From NCBI GenBank assembly GCA_002070105.1, contig MWCQ01000008.1, forward strand, positions 47,158 to 111,157: DNA of 64,000 bases, given 5' to 3'. Positions within the stretch are counted from its first letter, which is position 1. The number at the start of each line of letters is the position of its first letter. This document shows, in pieces, positions 1 to 7,808 of the stretch. The stretch is from Firmicutes bacterium ADurb.Bin193 (GTDB taxonomy: Bacteria; Bacillota; Clostridia; Monoglobales; Firm-18). The position numbers and the translations under genes are program-made. The notes under the pieces were generated by a model. It saw only the letters and a program-made list of their open reading frames with translations. It had not been told where the DNA came from and did no database searches.

Positions 1-461
1 TGCCTGTATGTAATTCTTCCGAGCCCCGCGCCCGTCGGGATTTCGGAATGGTCAATCCCGTTATGTAAAACCTCTTCGATTTTATCCTCTGTTTCATCGC
101 TCAGCTTAAAACCCTCGGAGTTAAAAAACTTTATTCCGTTGTACTCCATGGAATTGTGAGAGGCGGATATAACAACCCCGGCATCCGCGCCGAAAAGCCT
201 TGTAAGATATGCAACGGCAGGCGTCGGAACAACGCCCGCTAAAACAGCCTCTGCTCCGACGGAGCAAATCCCCGCCGCCAAAGCCGCCTCAAGCATATCG
301 GAAGAAATCCTTGTATCCTTGCCTACAAGTATTTTAGCCTTATGCTTTGTTTCGCGGGTAAGCACATACGCGCCCGCTCTGCCAAGCCCGAAGGCAAGCT
401 CCGCCGTAAGCTCGGAATTTGCAACGCCCCGTACCCCGTCGGTCCCAAAAAGTCTTCCCAT
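1..461 (-). CDS. glmM: Phosphoglucosamine mutase, N-terminal part (runs off the window)
   Basis: GlmM converts glucosamine-6-phosphate to glucosamine-1-phosphate, the first committed step towards UDP-GlcNAc for peptidoglycan. The visible 153 residues begin [12 protein letters not shown], the usual GlmM N-terminus, and include the active-site loop [13 protein letters not shown] with the phosphorylated serine near residue 101. The ATG is preceded by an AGGGGG ribosome binding site. The C-terminal three quarters, including metal-binding and sugar-binding loops, lie outside the window. The gene follows the nucleotidyltransferase fusion on the same strand but has its own promoter after a terminator. 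Family assignment is firm; completeness cannot be judged. Confidence 0.93.
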   Translation of the reverse strand, partial: MGRLFGTDGVRGVANSELTAELAFGLGRAGAYVLTRETKHKAKILVGKDTRISSDMLEAALAAGICSVGAEAVLAGVVPTPAVAYLTRLFGADAGVVISASHNSMEYNGIKFFNSEGFKLSDETEDKIEEVLHNGIDHSEIPTGAGLGRITYR

Positions 462-565
462 ATTATGCCCCCTAAAAAATGCTTAAAACACGCAACAAGC
501 CGTCGGTTTTAATAAAAAACCAATCGGGCCCGCGGCATTATTTGTTATTATAATCACTTGCGTTT

Positions 566-594
566 ATTATAGCACTTTTGTTTAAAAAATACAA
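566..594 (-). promoter_or_regulatory. Promoter for glmM
   Basis: On the minus strand, -35 TTGTAT and -10 TATAAT are separated by exactly 17 nt, with a TG one base before the -10 (extended -10). It lies about 105 nt before the glmM start and downstream of the terminator of the upstream gene, so glmM can be transcribed separately. Confidence 0.7.
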
Positions 595-665
595 GACTGT
601 ATTTAATCAGTCCAACGGAGAATATAAAAATTATATTTATAAATAATAATATACTTATCTCTACA

Positions 666-705
666 CAAAAACAGCCCGACCGCTTTTTATGCGATTGGGC
701 TTTTT
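666..705 (-). terminator. Intrinsic terminator after the nucleotidyltransferase gene
   Basis: AGCCCGACCGC pairs with GCGATTGGGCT (one mismatch, one G-U) around a TTTTTAT loop. Poly-T lies on both sides, so it could stop transcription in either direction. It begins about 15 nt after the stop of the minus-strand gene ending at 721. Confidence 0.75.
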
Positions 706-720
706 AAGCCGATAAAACCT

Positions 721-3063
721 TTATTCCGAAAGCTTTTCCACTTCTTTTATATAGATGTCGCAAAGCTCGTTTGCAAACTCCTCGTTTTTCCCCTCCGAAA
801 TCACCCTGCAAATCGGTTTTTCTCCATGCGGTATAACCAAAACCCAGCCCTTGTCGTTAATTATCTTAACGCCCTCCTCAAGCTCTATTTTTTCACCGTT
901 TTTACCGTATTTCGTGGCAATCGATCGAATAACGCTTCCCTTCTTGCCCGTTTCGCACAAAACCTCTTTTTCGACTATGTGTATTTCGGGGATTTCGCTC
1001 GTAAGGTCCGAAAGCATAACACCCTCCGCGCTTAAAACCGAACAAATTTTTGCAAGCGCATAAACGGCATCATACATAAGCCTGAACTGGACGGGGTTAT
1101 GCTCCTGCATACAGGACATCATACACGCCTTACCCGTTTTACACCGCACAACCGAGGCTCCGAGCTTGTTCGCGATTGCATCAATCGCCGCCGAACCCGA
1201 AAGAGGCGCGGCAACCGTTTTGCTTCCCGATTTTATTGCAATATATGAGGCAAGGGCGGAGTATTTTTCTCCCGATATTGTCCGTCCAAGCTCATCCACC
1301 AGCACAAGCCGCTCGGCGTGGTCGTCGATAATCGCGGTTATTGTTCCCTTCCCGCCCGTGGGGGAAACGGTTGCGCCAAGCTCGGAAATAAGCTCCGCCG
1401 CCTTGTTGTTACCTTCTATACATATATTCATCTTTAACTTTGCATTTATTTCGTTTAGGATTTCCCGCATATAATAAAGGTTATAGTCATAAAGCGTTGT
1501 AACCTTTTGTATTTCGGAGGGCTCGCACCGCATAAAATCCTCACGCATAAAAAGTCCCTCTATCTTCCGTTCCGCATCGCGCGAAATGTCGATTCCCTTT
1601 TTGTCCAAAAAGGTTATGGAAAGCCGTGTTTCGTTCCCGCCTTCATACAAAGATATGTGGATTCCACCGTCAAGACCGTAAAACGGAATTGCGCGCCTTG
1701 ATACGGGGAGCGTCACCGTACCCAAGTCAAAAACCCTTACGCCCGACGACAGCATACCCGATATAAGCGCACTTCTTATCATATCGAGCGCACCGCCGCC
1801 TCCGCTTATCGAAAGCTTTGAGTTTTTATTGGACGCGCCGAAGGACGCACCCATTCGAGTTGCGAATTCGGGTGTTACATCAACATTAATCTCGCCCGTA
1901 ACGCCGTTGTCGCCGAACAGCCTTCTGGAAAAATTGTCGCCCCAGATCAGATTTGCGCTGACCGTTGTTTCGTTTTCGATGTTTTTCTCCGGCCATATCT
2001 TGATGTTGTTTCTTATCTCGCACATCTCGCCTATGTGAGTCTTTTCGCCGACCACGGAGTTTTCGAGAACCGTTGAATGTGCGCCCAAATATGCTCCGTC
2101 GGCGAGTATGCTTCCTCTTACCTGTGCGGATTTGCCTATATATATGTTCCTTTGCATGACCGACTTCTTTACCGATGCCCCCTCGGAAATCCTGCAATTT
2201 TCACCGATTACGCTGTACGGCAGAATTTTTGCGCCGCTTCTTATTACCGCTCCGCTTCCGATATAACAGGGCGGGGTAATCAGGGTGTTCGGCTCGATAA
2301 CGGTGTTTTCTCCGGTCATAATTCTGTCCTTTGACACGGCGTTTGTATTAACATTCACCTTTTGGTCGAGTATGTCGAAATGGCAACGGCGGTATGCGGC
2401 AATATCCCCGATATCGCACCAATAGCCCTTTGCGACATATCCGTAAAGCGCCGCGTCGTCCGAAAGCATTTTAGGATAGAGATCCTTGCTGAAATCATAC
2501 TGCTCATGGGGCGGAATCCTGTCAAGCACAGAGGGATTCAGTACATATATGCCCGTGTTGGCGGTGTCGGAGAAAACCTCGCTCCAGCTCGGCTTTTCCA
2601 AAAACCGCACAATCCTGCCCGAATCGTCTGTCACAACAATACCGTACTCCAAAGGGTTTCTGACGGAGGTGAGGACGAGCGTCGCCTCCGCATTTTTATT
2701 CTTGTGAAAATCCATTGCGGCGTTTAAATCAATGTCCGTAAGGCAGTCGCCGCTTACGATTATAAAGGGCTCATCCAAAAACGCTTCGGCATTTTTAACG
2801 CTTCCGGCTGTACCCAGAGGCGTCTGTTCCACAAAGTAGGTAAGATTAACCCCAAACCTTTTTCCGTCGCCGAAATATTCGGTTATGATATGGGGCATAT
2901 ACATCAGTGTTACGGCTATGTCGCTGATTCCCGCATTTTTCATCAGCTCTATTATATACTCCATAACGGGCTTGCCCATCACATCTATCATGGGCTTAGG
3001 CTTTCCGCAGGTCAACGGACGAAGTCGCGTCCCCTCGCCGCCGGCCATAATTAAACCCTTCAT
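721..3063 (-). CDS. Sugar nucleotidyltransferase / phosphomannomutase-like fusion
   Basis: A 780-aa protein in three parts. Residues 1-230 are an NTP-transferase fold with the pyrophosphorylase signature GGEGTRLRPLT and should make an NDP-sugar (GDP-mannose- or glucose-type). Residues about 250-360 are left-handed beta-helix hexapeptide repeats. Residues about 380-780 resemble alpha-D-phosphohexomutases. The mutase part lacks the usual TASHNP phosphoserine loop: around residue 470 it reads GIHISLYEGG, so mutase activity is doubtful. Such fusions are known in Clostridia and cyanobacteria, often annotated as mannose-1-phosphate guanylyltransferase; the true substrate cannot be read from sequence. 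It lies between mreB and glmM, which fits an envelope role. Its ribosome binding site is inside a hairpin (see 3065..3117). Confidence 0.85.
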   Translation of the reverse strand: MKGLIMAGGEGTRLRPLTCGKPKPMIDVMGKPVMEYIIELMKNAGISDIAVTLMYMPHIITEYFGDGKRFGVNLTYFVEQTPLGTAGSVKNAEAFLDEPFIIVSGDCLTDIDLNAAMDFHKNKNAEATLVLTSVRNPLEYGIVVTDDSGRIVRFLEKPSWSEVFSDTANTGIYVLNPSVLDRIPPHEQYDFSKDLYPKMLSDDAALYGYVAKGYWCDIGDIAAYRRCHFDILDQKVNVNTNAVSKDRIMTGENTVIEPNTLITPPCYIGSGAVIRSGAKILPYSVIGENCRISEGASVKKSVMQRNIYIGKSAQVRGSILADGAYLGAHSTVLENSVVGEKTHIGEMCEIRNNIKIWPEKNIENETTVSANLIWGDNFSRRLFGDNGVTGEINVDVTPEFATRMGASFGASNKNSKLSISGGGGALDMIRSALISGMLSSGVRVFDLGTVTLPVSRRAIPFYGLDGGIHISLYEGGNETRLSITFLDKKGIDISRDAERKIEGLFMREDFMRCEPSEIQKVTTLYDYNLYYMREILNEINAKLKMNICIEGNNKAAELISELGATVSPTGGKGTITAIIDDHAERLVLVDELGRTISGEKYSALASYIAIKSGSKTVAAPLSGSAAIDAIANKLGASVVRCKTGKACMMSCMQEHNPVQFRLMYDAVYALAKICSVLSAEGVMLSDLTSEIPEIHIVEKEVLCETGKKGSVIRSIATKYGKNGEKIELEEGVKIINDKGWVLVIPHGEKPICRVISEGKNEEFANELCDIYIKEVEKLSE

Positions 3064-3064
3064 T

Positions 3065-3117
3065 AAAAAAATCCCCCTTGATAGTTGATAATGTTATTAT
3101 CGACATAACAAAGGGGA
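3065..3117 (-). promoter_or_regulatory. Hairpin plus U7 burying the ribosome binding site of the downstream gene
   Basis: In minus-strand RNA, UCCCCUUU (3117-3110) pairs with AAGGGGGA (3079-3072, one mismatch), and an inner 9-bp stem GTCGATAAT/ATTATCAAC stacks inside. Seven T residues follow (3071-3065), then one A and the start codon at 3063. The GGGGG in the closing stem is the only ribosome binding site visible. The element looks like an intrinsic terminator for mreB but also forms the translation start region of the next gene. Confidence 0.7.
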
Positions 3118-3170
3118 CTTATTCATTTATAAAAATCCTGCAGTGTTCGGGTTGTTTTGAAAAACAGCGC

Positions 3171-4193
3171 TTATCCTCTTCTCGACTTGCTCTCCTGAAG
3201 AATTCCTATACTGTCAAGCGTTCTTCCCGTACCTATCGCAACGCACGAAACGGCATCTTCGGCAACACGGGCTTCTATTCCCGTCTCCTGCGATATAAGC
3301 CTGTCAAGCCCGCGCACAAGCGCACCGCCGCCCGTCATAAGAATTCCGTTGTTGCTGATATCGCCCACAAGCTCGGGCGGAGTACTTTCCAAAACGGACT
3401 TTACCGCCTCTATTATAGATGCGGCGGTTTCTTCAAACGCCTCATACATCTCATCGGAGGTAACCGTTATGGTCTTGGGAAGTCCTGATACAAGGCTCCT
3501 TCCCCTGATATCCATTTCCAGCGTATCAAAAAGATTTGCATCGCCCTTATAGACGCAGCCTATTTGGATTTTCATATCCTCTGCGGTTCTTTCACCGATA
3601 AGTATATTGTGCTTTTTGCGGATATATTTTATTATTGCTTCGTCAAACCTGTCGCCCGCAATCTTAATTGACTCGCTTACAACAATCCCGCCGAGCGAGA
3701 TAACGGCTATGTCGGTAGTGCCGCCGCCGATGTCGACTATCATATTTCCGCAGGGCTTGGATATGTCAATACCCGCACCGATTGCGGCGGCAATAGGCTC
3801 CTCAATCAAAAATGTCTTACCTGCGCCCGCCTGTTGTGCGGCATCTATTACGGCACGCTCCTCAACCTCCGTCACGCCGCTTGGCACGCATATAACAACC
3901 CTCGGCTTGAAAATCCTTCGCCGACAGATTTTATCAAGAAAATAACGGAGCATTTTTTCGGTGCTGTTATAGTCGGAAATTACTCCGTCGCGAAGGGGTC
4001 TTATCGCAACAATATTGCCCGGTGTACGACCGAGCATGCGCTGTGCCTCCTCCCCTACCGCAAGAAGAGTCTTTGTATTTGCATCCATAGCAACAACAGA
4101 AGGCTCATTAAGAACAATTCCCTTGCCCTTTACATATACAAGAACAGAAGCTGTGCCAAGGTCAATGCCAACATCTTCACCCAAACCAAACAT
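3171..4193 (-). CDS. mreB: Rod shape-determining protein, MreB/Mbl family
   Basis: An actin-like ATPase that forms membrane-associated filaments guiding lateral wall synthesis. At 340 aa it has normal family length. The phosphate-1 loop (GIDLGTASVLVY, residues 8-19), the phosphate-2 loop (IVDIGGGTTDIAV, about residues 152-164) and the C-terminal adenosine loop (ILMTGGGALVRG) are all present. The N-terminus MFGLGEDVG lacks a long amphipathic helix, as in Gram-positive MreB/Mbl. The ATG has an AAGGGTG site 5-6 nt upstream. No mreC or mreD is adjacent, which is more like mbl or a solo mreB, so the paralogue is uncertain. It is followed by envelope precursor genes. Confidence 0.93.
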   Translation of the reverse strand: MFGLGEDVGIDLGTASVLVYVKGKGIVLNEPSVVAMDANTKTLLAVGEEAQRMLGRTPGNIVAIRPLRDGVISDYNSTEKMLRYFLDKICRRRIFKPRVVICVPSGVTEVEERAVIDAAQQAGAGKTFLIEEPIAAAIGAGIDISKPCGNMIVDIGGGTTDIAVISLGGIVVSESIKIAGDRFDEAIIKYIRKKHNILIGERTAEDMKIQIGCVYKGDANLFDTLEMDIRGRSLVSGLPKTITVTSDEMYEAFEETAASIIEAVKSVLESTPPELVGDISNNGILMTGGGALVRGLDRLISQETGIEARVAEDAVSCVAIGTGRTLDSIGILQESKSRRG

Positions 4194-4242
4194 TTAATAC
4201 ACCCTTTCGTGTCAAGTGATTATTATGCCATAAAACAAAAAA

Positions 4243-4294
4243 GCGAAATAAATATGGTATAATAACCGCATGGGGTTATTATACCATAATTCGC
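4243..4294 (-). terminator. Long palindrome: terminator of the clp-WYL operon, overlapping a putative mreB promoter
   Basis: Perfect 14-bp arms ATGGTATAATAACC (4254-4267) and GGTTATTATACCAT (4274-4287) surround a 6-nt loop; GCGAA/TTCGC close the base. On the minus strand the stem is followed by TTTTTTGTTTTA, a good intrinsic terminator tail. The same strand carries TATAAT inside the first arm with TTGCTA 18 nt upstream (4302-4307), a possible mreB promoter. The two readings are not exclusive. Confidence 0.65.
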
Positions 4295-4392
4295 CTAAAA
4301 ATAGCAATACCGAATTTTGAAATAGTCGAAAAAGGTGTTAATTAAAAATAAATCGGTCGGACGCATAATTTTCTATAAATCAAAAAATGGAA

Positions 4393-5367
4393 TCAGCAGT
4401 ACTTGGCAATTCCCTGTTTTATAATCCCGCTTATCTCGTCCCTAAGCTCTGCGGGCGCTGCGACCTCACAGAACTGAAGATACTGAAGCGCCCAAAACCT
4501 GACCCCTCCGGGCGAGGCAAAAATACGCGCTTTAAACCTGTTTTCGCCGAACGGCTTTATGTCAATGTCCTTGCCGAAGCGGTCTATTACATCGTCCAAA
4601 ATGCACATATCGCAAAGAAGCTCAATCCTTTGCGCCCCGCTTCCGTACATATAAATCGCAGTTTTTGCATACTCATAGGGTGAAAAGTCCTTGTCCTGAG
4701 GTTTTGCCTTTTCAGAAAGGATTTGTATATTTTTAATCTTGTCAATCCGAAAATGGCTTATACCGGAATACTTTTCGTAATAGCCGATAAGGTAGTATTT
4801 TTCATTTGTCCATACGATTGCATAGGGCGATACGACATACTCCGTATCTCTGCGCAAAACAAGCTTTTTATCAAGGTCATAGCGCAGATAGTTAAAGCTG
4901 ACCTGCGCGCCCTTTGAAATCGCATCGTCCAAAACCTCAATGTTGTAAAAAATCTCCTTGTTCGCGGTTTTTGCATCGGGCCTTACAAAGGTCATGCTTT
5001 TTATACGGCGGGCAAAATAGTCGCTCTGGGTTTTTTGAAGCTTTTTGATAAGGTCGTATGTGGCGCGTTCGGGAATAAAGCTTGAGGAGTACACAGCGTC
5101 CGCAAGAAGGTGTATTTCGGAAGGCTCAAACTCCCTCTCCCGAAGGAAATAGCCCTTTTTATTGTCCGCATACATTGATATGTCATAGCCGAAGTCGCAC
5201 AAAACAGCAAGATTTGAGTATACCGCACGACGGTCGATACTCATGCCGTATTCGGAGAGCATCCGCTTTTGGATATCCTCCATCGAAAGAATATGCGCCT
5301 CGTCGGAAAACCGCCGCAGTATTTCAAGAAGGCACAGTATGTTCGCCTTGGGGCTCATCATATTCAT
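4393..5367 (-). CDS. WYL-domain transcriptional regulator
   Basis: A 324-aa protein with an N-terminal winged helix-turn-helix (about residues 5-65, containing MSIDRRAVYSNLAVL) and a C-terminal WYL ligand-sensing domain (about residues 130-320, containing YVVSPYAIVWTNEKYYLIGYY). WYL regulators bind DNA and respond to small molecules or nucleic acid; the signal here is unknown. The start codon overlaps the stop of the upstream Clp ATPase gene by 4 nt (ATGA), so the two are translationally coupled. That pairing is notable because clp genes of Bacillota are usually controlled by CtsR. The target is not determinable, though autoregulation of this operon is a reasonable guess. Confidence 0.88.
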   Translation of the reverse strand: MNMMSPKANILCLLEILRRFSDEAHILSMEDIQKRMLSEYGMSIDRRAVYSNLAVLCDFGYDISMYADNKKGYFLREREFEPSEIHLLADAVYSSSFIPERATYDLIKKLQKTQSDYFARRIKSMTFVRPDAKTANKEIFYNIEVLDDAISKGAQVSFNYLRYDLDKKLVLRRDTEYVVSPYAIVWTNEKYYLIGYYEKYSGISHFRIDKIKNIQILSEKAKPQDKDFSPYEYAKTAIYMYGSGAQRIELLCDMCILDDVIDRFGKDIDIKPFGENRFKARIFASPGGVRFWALQYLQFCEVAAPAELRDEISGIIKQGIAKYC

Positions 5368-7625
5368 TCACCCTCTTTTGCATTTCGCGTTATCGATACG
5401 GTATCATTTTTTACGGTTACCGTTATTTTGTCCCCCGCTTTAATATCGGAGGTTATAAACATTCCCGCAACTGCGGCCTCCACTTCCTTTGAAATAATCC
5501 TTCGCATCGGACGGGCGCCGTATTTTTCGCTGTATCCCTTTTTAACGATATAGTTTTTAAGCTCATACGTAAACTCAATCTCTATACCCTTTTCCCTTAT
5601 ACCTTCGGCAAGGTCGGAAAGCATAATCGTACATATCGAAAAAAGCTCTTCCCTCGTAAGCTCGCGGAAAATTACGATTTCGTCTATGCGGTTTAGAAAT
5701 TCGGGGCGGAAAATCTGTTTAAGCGCGGTGTCCACCTTATTTTTTATATTCGTATTTCTTGTGGTGTTAAAGCCGAGAGTATCCGAGCTTGTGTCCGTCC
5801 CCGCATTGGAGGTCATTATAATAACACAGTTTTCAAAGCTTACGGTTTTGCCTCTGCTGTCTGTCAGACGGCCGTCGTCCAGAATCTGAAGGAGAAGATT
5901 GAAAATGTCGGCGTGCGCCTTTTCAATCTCGTCAAGCAGTATGACGGAGTACGGGCGGCGCCGTATTTTTTCGGTAAGCTGACCCGCATCGTCATAGCCG
6001 ATATAGCCGGGAGGCGAGCCGATAATTTTTGAAACGGAGTGTTTTTCGGTATACTCGCTCATGTCAAGGCGTATCAGCGCATTTTCGTCGTCAAAAAGCT
6101 CTCTGGCAAGGCAGCGCACAAGCTCCGTCTTTCCGACACCCGTCGGACCGACGAATATAAACGAGGCGGGGCGTCTTTTTGCCGAAAGCCCTGCACGGCT
6201 TATCCTTATGGAGCGCGCAACCGCACTTACAGCCTCGTCCTGACCGACAAGGCGTTTGTGAAGACGGTTTTCAAGGTTCATAAGTTTGCTTGACTCAAAC
6301 TCGCTTATCCTCTTAACGGGGATTTTAGTCCACATTTCTATAACCGCCGCAACATCCTCAACCGTAAGGTAAACGGGCTTACATTCCTTTTCGAGCGCCT
6401 TGATTTCGTCCAACAGCCGACATTCGTTTATTTTAAGGTCGGCGGCTTTTTGGTAATCCTCAATCGAATCGGCAAGGGCGGCGCTTTCCTTTTCCTCCTG
6501 AACCTTGGAAAGCTCTATTTTAAGCTTTTCAAGCTGGGCAAGCTTTGTGTTGCCGAGGTTCGCCCTTGAGCCCGCCTCGTCGATTACATCAATCGCTTTG
6601 TCGGGCATATACCTTCCCGTTATATAGCGGTCGGCAAGAACAGCCGCGGTTTTTATAACCTCATCCGTTATGATAACCGAATGGTGCTTTTCATAGTAAT
6701 CCTTAATCCCCTTAATAATCTCTATCGTTTCCGCAACCGAAGGCTCTTCGATCATAACGGGCTGAAAACGCCTTTCGAGCGCACTGTCCTTTTCCACATG
6801 CTTGCGGTACTCCTCAAGCGTTGTTGCGCCGATTACCTGAATGTCGCCCTTAGCAAGCGCAGGCTTTAATATGTTTGCCGCACCCATTGCGCCCTCCGCA
6901 TCGCCCGCGGCAACTATGTTGTGAAGCTCATCTATTACAAAAATGATATTTCCGATTTCCTTTGCCTCGTTAATTATTGCTTTAAGGCGCGACTCAAACT
7001 GACCGCGAAACTGCGTACCCGCAACTATCGCCGCAAAATCAAGAAGGTAAATTTCCTTTGTCAAAAGCTTGTTGGGAACGCGCCCCTCGGAAATTCTCAC
7101 CGCAAGCCCTTCCGCAACAGCGGTTTTACCCACACCGGGGTCGCCTATTAAAACAGGGTTGTTTTTTGAGCGCCTGTTTAGAATCTGGACAACGCGCTCG
7201 ATTTCCGTATCTCTTCCTATAACCCTGTCGATTTCGCCCGCCCTTGCCATCTCGGTAAGATTTGAGCCGTATTGGTCGATAATTCTCTTTTTTGAAGGCT
7301 TTTCCTTTGTTTTGGTTTTTGTCTTACTCTGCTTATCACTATTTTTTGCGGATTCGTCAAAGCTATTGGTAAAAAAGTTTTTGACAACGGGCATCATTTC
7401 CTGAAGCATATCGCGGTTTGCCTCATGAGAATCGCCCATAAACTCTCTGTTCATCTCGTCAAACTCTTCCTCCGACACGCCCATCTTCTGCATTATATCG
7501 TTAATGGGGCCTATTCCGAGCCCTTTTGCACAGGTCATACAATAGCCCTCGTTCTTTTGAACGCTGCCCTCGATTTTTGTGACGAACACCACGGCAATAT
7601 TTTTGTTGCACTTAACACACAGCAT
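5364..7625 (-). CDS. clpE: ClpE-like Clp ATPase with N-terminal zinc finger
   Basis: An AAA+ unfoldase that would feed substrates to ClpP or act as a chaperone. The start is set at 7625: the in-frame codon at 7640 lies upstream of its own GGGAGG ribosome binding site. That gives 753 aa. Residues 1-35 hold a four-cysteine zinc motif (C3, C6, C29, C32) as in ClpE and McsA. No double Clp_N repeat follows. AAA module 1 has Walker A GDPGVGKT and DELH; the middle contains a UVR-like helix ([10 protein letters not shown]); module 2 has GPTGVGKT and DEIEKAH. Domain content fits ClpE better than ClpC. No ctsR, mcsA or mcsB is adjacent; a WYL regulator is. Confidence 0.85.
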   Translation of the reverse strand: MLCVKCNKNIAVVFVTKIEGSVQKNEGYCMTCAKGLGIGPINDIMQKMGVSEEEFDEMNREFMGDSHEANRDMLQEMMPVVKNFFTNSFDESAKNSDKQSKTKTKTKEKPSKKRIIDQYGSNLTEMARAGEIDRVIGRDTEIERVVQILNRRSKNNPVLIGDPGVGKTAVAEGLAVRISEGRVPNKLLTKEIYLLDFAAIVAGTQFRGQFESRLKAIINEAKEIGNIIFVIDELHNIVAAGDAEGAMGAANILKPALAKGDIQVIGATTLEEYRKHVEKDSALERRFQPVMIEEPSVAETIEIIKGIKDYYEKHHSVIITDEVIKTAAVLADRYITGRYMPDKAIDVIDEAGSRANLGNTKLAQLEKLKIELSKVQEEKESAALADSIEDYQKAADLKINECRLLDEIKALEKECKPVYLTVEDVAAVIEMWTKIPVKRISEFESSKLMNLENRLHKRLVGQDEAVSAVARSIRISRAGLSAKRRPASFIFVGPTGVGKTELVRCLARELFDDENALIRLDMSEYTEKHSVSKIIGSPPGYIGYDDAGQLTEKIRRRPYSVILLDEIEKAHADIFNLLLQILDDGRLTDSRGKTVSFENCVIIMTSNAGTDTSSDTLGFNTTRNTNIKNKVDTALKQIFRPEFLNRIDEIVIFRELTREELFSICTIMLSDLAEGIREKGIEIEFTYELKNYIVKKGYSEKYGARPMRRIISKEVEAAVAGMFITSDIKAGDKITVTVKNDTVSITRNAKEGE

Positions 7626-7687
7626 AATAATTCCTCCCAATGCGGCAAAGCAATCAACTTAATACAATATATCCAGTTTTTATATAT

Positions 7688-7716
7688 ATTATATCATGAA
7701 TAATGATTTATCGCAA
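7688..7716 (-). promoter_or_regulatory. Promoter for the clp-WYL operon
   Basis: Minus-strand -35 TTGCGA and -10 TATAAT lie 17 nt apart, with TG one base before the -10. It sits about 63 nt upstream of the chosen Clp start. I see no CtsR heptad direct repeat or CIRCE palindrome around it. Confidence 0.7.
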
Positions 7717-7760
7717 TATCGGCACATAAAAAAGGCATTAACTCAGATTTACAAAAACAG

Positions 7761-7789
7761 TTGAATGTCGAGAAAAAATTGGTTATAAT
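7761..7789 (+). promoter_or_regulatory. Promoter for polA
   Basis: TTGAAT and TATAAT with a 17-nt spacer, ending 19 nt before the polA ATG, so the leader is very short. Confidence 0.7.
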
Positions 7790-7808
7790 AAGAAAAAGGG
7801 GTTGAATT

